DNA of 64,000 bases from WHTK01 sp963711035 (GTDB lineage Bacteria; Chloroflexota; Dehalococcoidia; DSTF01; WHTK01). Below the pieces are notes generated by a model. The model saw only the letters and a program-made list of their open reading frames with translations, was not told the origin of the DNA and did no database searches. Shown here piece after piece: positions 8,435 to 17,260 of this stretch. The stretch is from NCBI GenBank assembly GCA_963711035.1, contig CAVQCN010000003.1, positions 248,001-312,000 of the forward strand. Direction: 5' to 3'. Numbering within the stretch: position 1 is the first letter of the stretch; each line of letters starts with the position of its first letter. Made by a program: the position numbers and the translations under genes.

Positions 8435-8463
8435 CACCTACGAGCCTTATCGATGTGCCGTTT

Positions 8464-9270
8464 TCACTGCGTGATGAAGTCAAGGATCGCCTGTGTCACC
8501 TGATCGGCGGTACTGCCCTGCAGCAGGGCGATGCCGTGCGCTGAGCCGTCCACGAGCAGGCTCTGCTTTGGCTCCTGCGCGGCGTTCATGAAGGACTGCA
8601 CCGCACCGGCGGCGTCGCTGTCGTCCTTTGCAGCGATGAACAGCTTCGGCGCCGTAATCGTTGCGATGTCGCCGCTGGCGTCCAGGCCCTGAATCGAAGG
8701 AGGCGCCGAGAGCGTGATCACGCCCGCCACGTCTTCATGCGCCGCGACCTTGAGTGCCGCCGTGCCGCCCATGCCGGCGCCGACAAGGTAGATCGATGGG
8801 TAGTCGCGCGACTGGAGCAGCAGCACTGCGGTATCGAGCTCTCCATCGATCTTCGAGTCGTCCTTCGATCCGCCGGTCTCACCGTAGCCGCGGAAGTCGA
8901 AGGTGAGGGCGGCGATGCCCTGCAGCGCCAGCTGTTTGGCGAAGGGCGTCCAGTCCGTCTGGTCGCCGTCGACGTCGTGGCTCAGGATGACGATCTGCTT
9001 CTTCGGACCCGCGATCGCATAAAGATGGCCGTGGACCGTCACGCCGTCCGGCGTCTGAAAGGCGACGGGCTCGTTGCTGACGGGGCCGCTGTCGCCGGAG
9101 CCGGCCGTGGCGGTCGGTTCGGCAGCGGAAGTTGACGTAACAGGCGTGTCTTTGATCGAAGGGCTGTCGGATGGCGTGTTGGTAGGTGAAGGCTTGCTGC
9201 TGCCGCCACAGGCCGCCGCTAGCGCCAGGATCACGATGCCTACGAGGAGAAGGAGCGGGGTTCGTTTCAC
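8464..9270 (-). CDS. Alpha/beta-hydrolase-like lipoprotein lacking the nucleophile serine
   Basis: A 268-residue lipoprotein: signal peptide with lipobox 'LALAAAC' (Cys21), then a Ser/Thr/Pro linker to about residue 65. A dienelactone-hydrolase-like alpha/beta fold follows ('IVILSHDVDGDQTDWTPFA', 'ALTFDFRGYGETGG'). The nucleophile elbow reads VGAGMGGTA, with Gly166 where the catalytic Ser of GxSxG belongs. The probable histidine is kept (SAHG, His245). It is either a pseudo-enzyme or uses another residue. The GTG start follows a GAGAGG site. It is convergent with the preceding membrane genes and downstream of leuS. Confidence 0.8.
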   Translation of the reverse strand: MKRTPLLLLVGIVILALAAACGGSSKPSPTNTPSDSPSIKDTPVTSTSAAEPTATAGSGDSGPVSNEPVAFQTPDGVTVHGHLYAIAGPKKQIVILSHDVDGDQTDWTPFAKQLALQGIAALTFDFRGYGETGGSKDDSKIDGELDTAVLLLQSRDYPSIYLVGAGMGGTAALKVAAHEDVAGVITLSAPPSIQGLDASGDIATITAPKLFIAAKDDSDAAGAVQSFMNAAQEPKQSLLVDGSAHGIALLQGSTADQVTQAILDFITQ

Positions 9271-9352
9271 GGGATCGCCTCTCGGGGTTTCTCCCGTCGA
9301 GTCTTGCGCCTCGGCGGGGAGGCGTGCGACTCAGCCGACCGCGGGCCGGCTG

Positions 9353-11812
9353 TCAGCGCACGACGATATTGACCAGGCGGCGCGGCACGAACAGGATCCT
9401 GGTGATCTCGTGGCCGCTGGTGAAGGCCTGGACTTTGGGACTGGCCAGCGCCATTTCGCGCGCCTCGTCCTCTGTGATGTCGACCGGCACATCGAAGCGC
9501 TCGCGCAGCTTGCCATTGACCTGGACGACCAGGGTGAAGGTCTCGGCCGCTGCGAGGCCTTCGTCGTACTGCGGCCAGGTCTGCCGGTGCACGCTGTAGC
9601 CGTGACCGCTGCGCGTCCACATCTCCTCGGCGATGTACGGCGCGCTGGGCGCCAGCATCACGAGCAGCGTGTCGACGGCTTCCTGCCAGGCGGCGCGATC
9701 GACGGGGCCGGCGTCACGCGTGCGGCCCAGGAAGTTCGTGTACTCCATCAGCGCCGCGATCATTGTGTTGAAGTGGAGGCGCTCGATGTCCTCCGTCGCC
9801 TTCTTCAGCGTGCGATGGGTCCAGCGGCGCGTCTCCTTGATTGACTCTTCGTCCTGGGCGCCGTACTCCGGCTCCTCCAGCACCATCTGCCAGACGCGGT
9901 TGAGCCAGCGATAGACGCCGCGCAGGCCTTCCTCGCTCCACATGACGTTCTGGTCGAAGGGGGCCATGAACAGCTCGTAGCACCGCAGCGAATCGGCGCC
10001 GAGGCGCTCGACGACGCTGTCGGGCGTGATCACGTTGCCCTTGCTCTTGGACATGCGCTGGCCGTCCGGCGCGTGGACGACGCCCTGGTTCATCAGCTTG
10101 GAGAACGGTTCCTTGAACGGCACGATCTCGGCGTCGTACATCACCTTCGTCCAGAAGCGGGCGTAGAGCAGGTGCATGACAGCGTGTTCGGCGCCGCCGA
10201 CGTAGAGGTCGACGGGCATCCAGTAGTTCATCGCGGCCGGGTCGAAGGGGTAGCTGTCTTCGTGCGGGCTGGCGAAGCGCAGGAAGTACCACGACGAGCA
10301 GGCGAAGCCGCCCATCGTGTCGGTTTCGCGCTCGGCAGGGCCGCCGCACTTCGGGCAGGTCGTGTTGACGAACTCGGGGACCGTCGCCAGCGGGCTCTTG
10401 CCGCTGCCGGAGGGCCGGTACTGGTCGACCTCGGGCAGCAACACCGGCAGCTGGTCGTACGGTACCGGCACCTCGCCGTCCTTCGGGCAGTAGACGATCG
10501 GGATTGGCGCGCCCCAGTAGCGCTGGCGGGAGATCAGCCAGTCGCGGATACGGTAGGAGACCGTGCGCTGACCCCAGCTCTCTTTCTCGATGTGAGCCGC
10601 GATGGCGGCCATGCCGTCCGCGTTGGGCATGCCGTCGAACTGGCCGGACGCGATCATGGTTCCGGCCTCGGTGTAGGCCTCTGTCAGCGGCGCCCCGTCG
10701 TAGTCCGGCGGCGAGATGACGACTTTCACCGGCAGGCTGTACTTCTGGGCGAACTCGAAGTCGCGCTGGTCGTGCGCGGGGACGCCCATGACCGCGCCCG
10801 TGCCGTAGGTGGCCAGGGCGTAGTCGGCGATGTAGACCGGCACGCGGTCGCCGTTTAGGCGGTTGACGCAGTAGGCGCCGGTGAAGACGCCGGTCTTCTC
10901 GCGCTCGGTCGAGAGGCGGTCGATCTCGGTTGTGCGGCGCGCCTGCTCGACATAGGCATCGACGTCGGCCTTGCGGTCCGGCGTCGTGATCTGGGTGACG
11001 AGGGGATGCTCCGGCGCCAGCACCATGAAGGTGACACCGTAGATCGTGTCGGGCCGCGTGGTGAAGACGCGGATCTCACCGGCGCCGCCTTCGAGGCTGA
11101 AGCCGACCTCGACGCCCTCGCTGCGGCCGATCCAGTTGCGCTGCATGATCTTGATGCGCTCCGGCCAATCGAGGTCTTCGAGGTCCTCGATCAGGCGGTC
11201 GGCGTACGCCGTGATCTTGAAGAACCACTGCGGCATGTCCTTCTTCTCGACGGGCGTGCCGCAGCGCCAGCAGAGGCCGCCTTCGACCTCCTCGTTGGCT
11301 AGCACGGTGGCGTCCTTGGGGCACCACCAGGCCGCGGTGGTCTGGCGGTAGGCCAGGCCGCGCTCGTACAGCATGAGGAAGAACCACTGCGTCCAGCGGT
11401 AGTAGTCCGGCGAGCTCGAGTTGATCTCGCGGGACCAGTCGTACGACGTGCCGATCAGGCGCAGCTGGCGACGGTAGGTATCGGTGTTGGTGCGAACCGT
11501 TTGCGCCGGATGGATGCCGGTCTCGATGGCGCGGTTCTCGGCGGGCAGGCCGAAGGCGTCCCATCCCATGGGGTGCAGCACGCTGTAGCCGCGCATGCGG
11601 TAGAAGCGGCTGACCACGTCGGTCGGGACGTAGTTGCGGCAGTGACCTACCGAGAGGCCATCACCGCTGGGGTAGGGGAAGAAGTCGAGGCAGTAGAACT
11701 TTGGCTTCGAGGCGTCCTCGACGCTCCTGTACAGCTCGTCCTGCTCCCAGCGCTGCTGCCAGCGCGATTCGATCTGGGACGGTTCGTAGCGTTCGACGCG
11801 TGTCTGAGTCAT
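9353..11812 (-). CDS. leuS: Leucyl-tRNA synthetase
   Basis: Class I synthetase that charges tRNA-Leu. The 819 residues carry the HIGH-type motif (LSVGHCRNY), the KMSKS loop (QRMSKSKGN) and the CP1 editing domain with 'TYGTGAVMGVPAHDQRDFEFA'. A Zn-ribbon 'CPKCGGPAE' and a C-terminal anticodon-binding region are also present. I use ATG 11812 (MTQTRVERYEPSQIE). The frame is open to 11923, but the extension is out of family and overlaps the promoter of the divergent Fur gene. Confidence 0.97.
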   Translation of the reverse strand: MTQTRVERYEPSQIESRWQQRWEQDELYRSVEDASKPKFYCLDFFPYPSGDGLSVGHCRNYVPTDVVSRFYRMRGYSVLHPMGWDAFGLPAENRAIETGIHPAQTVRTNTDTYRRQLRLIGTSYDWSREINSSSPDYYRWTQWFFLMLYERGLAYRQTTAAWWCPKDATVLANEEVEGGLCWRCGTPVEKKDMPQWFFKITAYADRLIEDLEDLDWPERIKIMQRNWIGRSEGVEVGFSLEGGAGEIRVFTTRPDTIYGVTFMVLAPEHPLVTQITTPDRKADVDAYVEQARRTTEIDRLSTEREKTGVFTGAYCVNRLNGDRVPVYIADYALATYGTGAVMGVPAHDQRDFEFAQKYSLPVKVVISPPDYDGAPLTEAYTEAGTMIASGQFDGMPNADGMAAIAAHIEKESWGQRTVSYRIRDWLISRQRYWGAPIPIVYCPKDGEVPVPYDQLPVLLPEVDQYRPSGSGKSPLATVPEFVNTTCPKCGGPAERETDTMGGFACSSWYFLRFASPHEDSYPFDPAAMNYWMPVDLYVGGAEHAVMHLLYARFWTKVMYDAEIVPFKEPFSKLMNQGVVHAPDGQRMSKSKGNVITPDSVVERLGADSLRCYELFMAPFDQNVMWSEEGLRGVYRWLNRVWQMVLEEPEYGAQDEESIKETRRWTHRTLKKATEDIERLHFNTMIAALMEYTNFLGRTRDAGPVDRAAWQEAVDTLLVMLAPSAPYIAEEMWTRSGHGYSVHRQTWPQYDEGLAAAETFTLVVQVNGKLRERFDVPVDITEDEAREMALASPKVQAFTSGHEITRILFVPRRLVNIVVR

Positions 11813-11869
11813 GCCCCACGATTTTAGCAGGAGGCGCCGCGTTATCGGAATTCGGCTCGCGTTGTTTGC

Positions 11870-11898
11870 TTGACGTTGCCGGACGGGGCGCGTAGGTT
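11870..11898 (+). promoter_or_regulatory. Promoter of the Fur-family gene
   Basis: TTGACG (11870-11875) and TAGGTT (11893-11898) are 17 bp apart. Transcription would start about 17-18 nt before the ATG at 11922, leaving room for the ribosome site GAGAGGAA. The boxes match others in this window. Confidence 0.6.
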
Positions 11899-11921
11899 CC
11901 GAGACACGGAGAGGAACCTGC

Positions 11922-12362
11922 ATGAGCTGTCAGGCTGATACTGCCTCGATGCTGCGCGCGGCGGGCCAGAAGGTGACGCCTCAGCGCATGCTCATCCTCA
12001 GCTCGGTGCGTCACGCGCACGGCCACATCACCGCGGGCGCCATTCTCGAAGAGGTGCGCGCGACATATCCCTACGTGGACGCCTCCACCGTCTACCGCAC
12101 GCTTGCCGTCGCCAAGGATCTGCGCCTGGTCAGCGAGACCAACCTCGGCAGCGGCGACAACCTGTTCGAGTGGCTGGGCGCAGACCGACACCATCACCTC
12201 ATCTGCCGTACCTGTGGCCAGGTGACGTCGCTGGACGAGCATCATCTCGATGCCCTGGCGGGGACGCTCGAAGCCGAGACGGGATTCGAGGCCGATCTGG
12301 ACCACATCGCCTTCTTCGGCACCTGCCGCGCCTGCCGCGAGAAGGCCGCCGCGGAGGCTTAA
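11922..12362 (+). CDS. Fur-family metalloregulator
   Basis: Metal- or peroxide-sensing repressor. The 146 residues have the winged-helix N-domain ('KVTPQRMLILSSV', 'VDASTVYRTLAVAKD') and the dimer domain with the metal site 'DRHHHLICRTCG'. A second CxxC follows (CRACR). Two CxxC pairs suggest a structural zinc site. No target operon is evident next to it: leuS is divergent and a methyltransferase is convergent, with a 4-bp overlap. Whether it is Fur, Zur or PerR cannot be decided here. Confidence 0.92.
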   Translation: MSCQADTASMLRAAGQKVTPQRMLILSSVRHAHGHITAGAILEEVRATYPYVDASTVYRTLAVAKDLRLVSETNLGSGDNLFEWLGADRHHHLICRTCGQVTSLDEHHLDALAGTLEAETGFEADLDHIAFFGTCRACREKAAAEA

Positions 12363-13042
12363 GCGCTCTTTCTGCCCACAACGATCTCGGATGGCCAACC
12401 GGCGCCGTGGCCGCTGTAACGGCGCTCGACGTCCGCGAAGCCTGCCGCCTCGAAGAACGGCACGAGGCTGATCGGCCGCGCGCCGCCGTAATATTCCGGG
12501 TCCGCCGCGAAGCCACGCCGCCACTCGTCGCTGATCGCAGCGTCTTCCGCCTCGCCGTCCGTCAGATCCGCGGCGACCAGTCGCCCGCCGGGCCGCAGGA
12601 TACGCAGCATCTCGTCCATCGAGGGCGCGAACATCTCCTCCGGCAGGCACTCCAACGTGTACGTGCAGAGCAGGCCGTCGAAGATGTCATCACGGAAGGG
12701 CTGAGCGCGAATGTCGCTGAGCAGCAGCGCCGGCCAGCCGTCGCTGCCCGGGCCCAGCCGCTGCCGCGCTACGTCGATCATTCCCGGCGCCACCTCGCTG
12801 CCGTACGCCTGCTCGGCACCGGAGGCCGCGATGAGTCGCTCGAACGCCCATCCGGTGCCCAGAGCGACTTCGAGGACGCGCTCGCCGGCCCGCCGCGCCA
12901 GCACCTCGATCGCGATTTGCTTGGCCGCGGCTTGATGCACGGCAACGACCTCGTCGTAGAAGGCGGCGGTGCGGTCGTAGATCTGCTGCAGGCGCGCGGC
13001 GCTCAGCCGGTTGGGCAGCGCCCGGGACGATGCGTCATACAC
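12359..13042 (-). CDS. Class I SAM-dependent methyltransferase
   Basis: A 227-residue UbiE/type-11-like methyltransferase. SAM-binding motifs are 'VLEVALGTGWAFERLI' (motif I) and 'DGLLCTYTLECLPEEM'. Then come 'MDEMLRILRPGGRLVAADL' and a C-terminal strand with 'LVPFFEAAGFADVE'. The GTG start overlaps the TGA of the upstream XRE regulator by 8 bp, so the two are co-translated. The substrate is unknown. Confidence 0.85.
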   Translation of the reverse strand: MYDASSRALPNRLSAARLQQIYDRTAAFYDEVVAVHQAAAKQIAIEVLARRAGERVLEVALGTGWAFERLIAASGAEQAYGSEVAPGMIDVARQRLGPGSDGWPALLLSDIRAQPFRDDIFDGLLCTYTLECLPEEMFAPSMDEMLRILRPGGRLVAADLTDGEAEDAAISDEWRRGFAADPEYYGGARPISLVPFFEAAGFADVERRYSGHGAGWPSEIVVGRKSA

Positions 13043-13919
13043 GGGCGTGGTCCGGCCCGCTCATGACGAGGACGGTGGACTCGGACCAGTGGCTGTGCTT
13101 GTCGAAGTAGACGACCGGCGGGCCGGATTCGTGCAGCTTGTCGACCGTGGCGCGCGCGCGATCGTCCAGCGGCATGAACTCGCGCAGCTGGTAGATGGGC
13201 GGGATCAGCGTGAGCGACGTTACGAGGCGAAAGCTGCCGACGCTTGGCCGTCCCGTGCGAGGTGGCGCGCCGATGATCTGCTCCTCGTCCTCCTCCACGA
13301 ACGGCAGGCGACACCACTCATCCTTGAAGATCGGCCAGGTGGCAAGGTGCAGCACGAGGCGGCGGTAGGGCTCCAGGGCGGTGAAGTCGGCCGTGAAGTA
13401 CCAGAACTCCCGCGTCATGCGCCGCACGCGTGCTTCCCACGCTGGTCGTTGATCGGGGGGCATCTGCGTGTCGAGGATGTATTCGATGATGTGCTTGCCC
13501 CCGAGATAGGCGTCGGCGTTTGCAAGAATTGGCGACAGGTAGCTGTTCCATGCGCGGATGTAGTACAGCGTATCGACCATGTAGGCGGGAAAGTCGCTGC
13601 GAAGGACGCGCTCCGCTCGCTCACGGAAGAGATCGACGGAAGGCGGAACACCGGCCGGCTGCCGCAAAGCGCGCTGCAAGAACGAGGTCTGGTTCGGCGT
13701 CAGTCTGTACGCGGACGCGAGGTTGGCCGCATCGGAGGCGTTGGGCCGCAACCGTCCCGATTCCCAGCGGCGGATCGTGGCGCCGGAGACGCCGATCTCA
13801 CGCCCCAGCTGCTCCGGCGAGAAAGGATGGCCCCGCGAGTCACGGCGCCGGTGACGAAAATTCGCGAGCCATGATCCCAGGTCCAGCGGAAAGGGAGGTT
13901 CGAGAGACGTGGTCCTCAT
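13035..13919 (-). CDS. XRE regulator with MmyB-like ligand domain
   Basis: Residues about 10-70 form a helix-turn-helix ('SPEQLGREIGVSGATIRRWESGRLRP'). The remaining 220 residues match the MmyB-like ligand-binding domain (family WYFTADFTALEPYRRLVLHL). I choose ATG 13919 behind CGGAGAAG; GTG 13943 is possible. The gene overlaps the methyltransferase downstream. In actinobacteria MmyB-like regulators usually control an adjacent enzyme gene, so the methyltransferase is the likely target. Confidence 0.85.
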   Translation of the reverse strand: MRTTSLEPPFPLDLGSWLANFRHRRRDSRGHPFSPEQLGREIGVSGATIRRWESGRLRPNASDAANLASAYRLTPNQTSFLQRALRQPAGVPPSVDLFRERAERVLRSDFPAYMVDTLYYIRAWNSYLSPILANADAYLGGKHIIEYILDTQMPPDQRPAWEARVRRMTREFWYFTADFTALEPYRRLVLHLATWPIFKDEWCRLPFVEEDEEQIIGAPPRTGRPSVGSFRLVTSLTLIPPIYQLREFMPLDDRARATVDKLHESGPPVVYFDKHSHWSESTVLVMSGPDHARV

Positions 13920-14252
13920 GACGTAGCTTCTCCGAAAGCCCACACGCCAGGCATGTTTTCTGGCGGCTCCAACGCGGGCAACCCGTCATCTTAACGACGT
14001 GTTTGCAACCTGACATGCCAGAGTATACATGACTCATCTTGAGTGCTATTTGGCCTCACGCATTGTCTGGTGCCATTGGTCGCTTGTTTTGATTTGATTA
14101 GTTGGCGGCGTATTCCCGTTACAAATCAACTGTTACTTGAATTTCGGCTCGTGAACGACTTTTGGTTGGCGAAGCTGGGAACTTGAGCCGGGACGCCTAC
14201 GTCTCGCGAGAAGGCGGCCGTTGAGCCCAACGGTTGATGTCGTTGCTGGCTA
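13920..14252. other. Intergenic stretch without a recognised gene
   Basis: About 330 bp between the XRE gene and mscL. Around 14030-14160 it is clearly more AT-rich than its surroundings. It holds a small ACTCA-N3-TGAGT inverted repeat near 14034 that could be an operator for the XRE regulator. I see no RNA gene and no credible open frame. Confidence 0.5.
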
Positions 14253-14660
14253 CTACTGCTGTGGCGACGTGCAGAAGGCGCAGCGTCGTGCGTCGATCGG
14301 GATCTCGCTGAGGCATTCCGGGCACTTCTTCGTTGTCGGGTCCGGCGTTGGCTCGCGGCGGGAGCGCGCGATTAGTGTGTTCATCGGCTTGACGACCAGG
14401 AAGAAGATGACAGCCGCGATTATGACGAAGCTGACGACCGAGTTGATGAACGCCCCGTAGCCGAACACGCTGCCGTTGATCGTGAAGGTGAGGGCGCTGA
14501 AGTCGTGCTTGCCGAAGATTGCGGCGATGAGCGGCGTGATGAGGTTCTCCACCAACGACGTGACGACCGCGCCGAAGGCGACGCCAATTACGACGGCCAC
14601 CGCCAGATCGACGATGTTGCCTCTGAGCAAGAACGTTTTGAACTCCTGTGCCAGCTTCAC
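14253..14660 (-). CDS. mscL: Large-conductance mechanosensitive channel with C-terminal zinc ribbon
   Basis: MscL opens under membrane tension to release solutes on hypo-osmotic shock. The N-terminal amphipathic helix and TM1 ('FKTFLLRGNIVDLAVAVVIG') and TM2 ('FINSVVSFVIIAAVIFFLVV') are typical. After the usual core the protein carries a four-cysteine ribbon, C113-x2-C116-x10-C127-x2-C130, instead of a plain C-terminal helix. The GTG start follows GGAGGAGAGG. The channel call is secure. The zinc ribbon is a less common addition. Confidence 0.94.
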   Translation of the reverse strand: MKLAQEFKTFLLRGNIVDLAVAVVIGVAFGAVVTSLVENLITPLIAAIFGKHDFSALTFTINGSVFGYGAFINSVVSFVIIAAVIFFLVVKPMNTLIARSRREPTPDPTTKKCPECLSEIPIDARRCAFCTSPQQ

Positions 14661-14786
14661 GGTCCTCTCCTCCTTGCAGACTTGGCCACGCGAGCGATAA
14701 CTGGATGGCTCACATCATAATCAGGAAATCGGTCGCAGCGTACAGCCTTCGATCTCCGAGACAGCGCTGGCCGTGTGGCTCTCGGC

Positions 14787-14792
14787 TATGAT
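14787..14792 (+). promoter_or_regulatory. -10 element of mutM, implying a leaderless mRNA
   Basis: TATGAT lies 8 bp before the ATG at 14801, with no clear -35 box and no ribosome site between. Transcription would begin at or within about 2 nt of the start codon. Confidence 0.4.
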
Positions 14793-14800
14793 TGCGGCAG

Positions 14801-15622
14801 ATGCCTGAGCTTCCCGAAGTCGAGAACATCCGCCGCAGCCTGGAGCAGCGCCTCGCCGGCCGGCGAATCACGGGCGTGCGCATACCGTCCGAGAGGGGCA
14901 AGGCCGTGCCCGTGATCAAGGGCATGGACGAGACCTCGTTTCGCGAGCTTGCCGTCGGTGCCCGCATCGAGGGCGTTTCGCGGCGCGGCAAGTATCTGAT
15001 CCTGCACCTCGACAACGGGTTGCTGCTCGTCATCCATCTGCGCATGACCGGCGCGCTGCTCTTCCCGGAGGCACCCGAGGACCGTTTCCTGCGGGCCGTG
15101 TTCACCTTTGACGACGGCGTCGAGATGCGGTTCACGGATATGCGCAAGTTCGGCGGCTTCTGGCTGGTCGAAGATATCTCGCAGGTCACGACCGAACTGG
15201 GCCCGGAGCCGCTCAGCGAAGGCTTCACCGTGGCGTCGCTAGCAGATGCGCTGGCCGGCCGCAAGTCGCCGGTGAAGTCGGTCATCCTGGACCAGCGCCG
15301 CGTTGCGGGCATCGGCAACATCTACGCGGACGAGGCCTGCTTCGCCGCCGGCATCGACCCGCGCCGCCTGGCGAACACATTGAGCGACGACGAGATCGTG
15401 TCCCTCCACGCCGCCATTCGCGACGTGCTGCTGGCGGGCGTGGAGCGTGGCGGCGCCAGCTTCCGCGATTACCGCAACACCGGCGGCAACGTCGGCAGCA
15501 TGCAGAACTTCGTCAAAGTGTTTCGCCGCACCGGCAAGCCATGCTACACCTGCGGCACGCCGATCGAGCGCGTCAAAATCGGCGGCCGCAGCACTCATTA
15601 CTGCCCGAAGTGCCAGAGCTAG
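14801..15622 (+). CDS. mutM: Formamidopyrimidine-DNA glycosylase
   Basis: Removes 8-oxoguanine and other oxidised purines and nicks the site. The start at 14801 gives the catalytic N-terminus MPELPEVENIRR, where Pro1 after Met removal is the nucleophile. The middle has 'RRGKYLILHLDNG' (catalytic Lys) and 'GIGNIYADEACF'. The end is a C4 zinc finger with 'CYTCGTPIERVKIGGRST' and 'CPKC'. It is 273 residues, the normal length. Its last 13 bases overlap the GTG of the next gene. Confidence 0.96.
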   Translation: MPELPEVENIRRSLEQRLAGRRITGVRIPSERGKAVPVIKGMDETSFRELAVGARIEGVSRRGKYLILHLDNGLLLVIHLRMTGALLFPEAPEDRFLRAVFTFDDGVEMRFTDMRKFGGFWLVEDISQVTTELGPEPLSEGFTVASLADALAGRKSPVKSVILDQRRVAGIGNIYADEACFAAGIDPRRLANTLSDDEIVSLHAAIRDVLLAGVERGGASFRDYRNTGGNVGSMQNFVKVFRRTGKPCYTCGTPIERVKIGGRSTHYCPKCQS

Positions 15623-16017
15623 CCTTCACCGACCAGACGGACCGGTTGCGCCGCATCGTCAGCAACGCGCTGAACGGTACGACGTACGAGGGCTCGCGCG
15701 TCGAAGAGGAAGACCGGCGTCACCTGCTGATCGAGGCGCGGCGGCCGGATGGACGGCAGGTGAGCGTGCGGTTTCGCGCCGTCAAGGACTCGGTGGCGAC
15801 GGACGAGATTCCCGCGGGAGCGCAGTTGCGCCTGAACAGCGTCCACGCTGGCGGCGGCTGCTTCCTGCCGAGCCGCCTGTTCCCGCATCTCTTCCCCAAC
15901 ATTCCGGCCGGATCGTCGCGTGTTAGGATCGACGCAGGCGACGTACGCCTCGACATTGTCTGCGAGGACGCGGAGTGGTTCGAGGACGAAGCGCCGCCCC
16001 AAGGCGGTCTTTCGTGA
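15610..16017 (+). CDS. Unknown protein coupled to mutM
   Basis: A 135-residue protein with GTG start at 15610, inside the end of mutM. It looks beta-rich ('HLLIEARRPDGRQVSVRFRAV', 'RVRIDAGDVRLDIVCED') and acidic at the C-terminus. I recognise no family. It overlaps the following gene by GTGA (16014-16017), so it belongs to a chain of coupled genes with mutM. Confidence 0.65.
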   Translation: MPELAFTDQTDRLRRIVSNALNGTTYEGSRVEEEDRRHLLIEARRPDGRQVSVRFRAVKDSVATDEIPAGAQLRLNSVHAGGGCFLPSRLFPHLFPNIPAGSSRVRIDAGDVRLDIVCEDAEWFEDEAPPQGGLS

Positions 16018-16820
16018 ACCACTATCCAACCTCCACTGGCGATTCCTGTAGCGACTGCGGCACGGCCCTCGAAGGCCACGATCATAGCCACGAGGGGCGT
16101 TGCCCCGCCTGCTTCGACCGCCATCTCTTCGACCTCGACGTCGGATTCCTCGAAAGCTACCGCAAGTTCGGCTGCCGCAGCCGCCTCGTCGTCGCCGAGA
16201 CCTGCCTGAGGGGGCTCGTGCTCGATACGCCGGAGCATCGCAAGGTGCTGGCAATGACGATTATGGAGCAGTACGTGCTGGCGATGAGCGATCTTGCCGG
16301 CCTGTTCCACGCCTTCCGCAACCGGGTCAACGCGCCGATCCTGAAGTCGTTCCTCGAGTTCAAGCTGGACGCCACCAGCGCCTACGACTTCTTTCAGTCC
16401 GTGCACCTCCTGAGCGACGTCGATCTGTGCGCTGCGCTCGACCTGCCTCTGCCGCACGAGGTGCCGTACCGCTACGGCCACCTGGACGAGAAGGACGCTC
16501 GCGAGCTCTCGATCGCCATCCATCACCTCGTGCAGGACCTCCGCAAAGCGACGGACCGGGATAGCGCTCTCGCGCTGGCGCAGTTCGCCGGTCACGGCGG
16601 TGCCATGGTCATGGCCAACGACACCTCCTGGCTGGAAGGTCCGGACGTGACGCCGGACCAGGTAGCAATGCTGGTTCTGGACTCGCGACGTCGCAGCCTG
16701 GTCGTGCAGGGCCTGACCGCGGACGAGGGCTCGATGGGCAAGGTCGTCGACGCGATCGACACCGTGACGCGAGCCGGCTCGAACCTGATCTACGCCTACC
16801 TGCAAGCCAACGATCTGTGA
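16014..16820 (+). CDS. Unknown helical protein with N-terminal zinc ribbon
   Basis: A 268-residue protein starting GTG at 16014. Residues about 11-34 hold two CxxC pairs (CSDC...CPAC) spaced by about 18 residues with several His between, a probable zinc ribbon. The remainder is mainly helical and includes 'LAMTIMEQYVLAMSDLAGLF' and 'LALAQFAGHGGAMVMA'. No catalytic motif is seen. It overlaps its neighbours by 4 bp on both sides. Confidence 0.7.
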   Translation: MNHYPTSTGDSCSDCGTALEGHDHSHEGRCPACFDRHLFDLDVGFLESYRKFGCRSRLVVAETCLRGLVLDTPEHRKVLAMTIMEQYVLAMSDLAGLFHAFRNRVNAPILKSFLEFKLDATSAYDFFQSVHLLSDVDLCAALDLPLPHEVPYRYGHLDEKDARELSIAIHHLVQDLRKATDRDSALALAQFAGHGGAMVMANDTSWLEGPDVTPDQVAMLVLDSRRRSLVVQGLTADEGSMGKVVDAIDTVTRAGSNLIYAYLQANDL

Positions 16821-17260
16821 TTCGGCTGGCGTGGTTCGCCCCGCTGATTCTACTTCTCATGGCCTGCGGCTCCGGTTCCAACACGGCAACGCCGACCATC
16901 GCTGAGCTGGCGCCGCCGCCCGTCGATCCGCGCCTCAATGTGCTCGGCGACGGCCGCATCGAGCTCAACATCCCTGCCGGCGGCCTCCAGACCGTGGCGC
17001 CCATGCAGCTGGCGCAGTCGCAGGGCATCCAGGCGCCGCCCTGCGCGGGCTTCGTCTTCCTGTTCAGCTGGCAGACCGATTCCGGACGAGAGGTCCGGTT
17101 CACGGGGGCGTTGCAGGGCACGACGGTTGAGGTCAGCCGCGGTCCGACCGGCAACGCCAGCACGGACGGGTGCATGGAGATCGACGTGCGCAATGAGGGC
17201 TCGCAGCCCGTGACGGGCCAGTTGCGCTACGTCCTGGCAGACGCGAGCGGCGGCGCATGA
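16817..17260 (+). CDS. Small lipoprotein of unknown function
   Basis: A 147-residue protein with a signal peptide and lipobox LLMAC, then a Ser/Thr/Pro segment. A compact domain follows with one strong 'CAGFVFLFSWQTDSGREVRF' stretch. The GTG start overlaps the preceding stop and the stop overlaps the P1 peptidase start. No family is recognised. It puts an envelope component in an operon that otherwise looks cytoplasmic. Confidence 0.7.
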   Translation: MIRLAWFAPLILLLMACGSGSNTATPTIAELAPPPVDPRLNVLGDGRIELNIPAGGLQTVAPMQLAQSQGIQAPPCAGFVFLFSWQTDSGREVRFTGALQGTTVEVSRGPTGNASTDGCMEIDVRNEGSQPVTGQLRYVLADASGGA

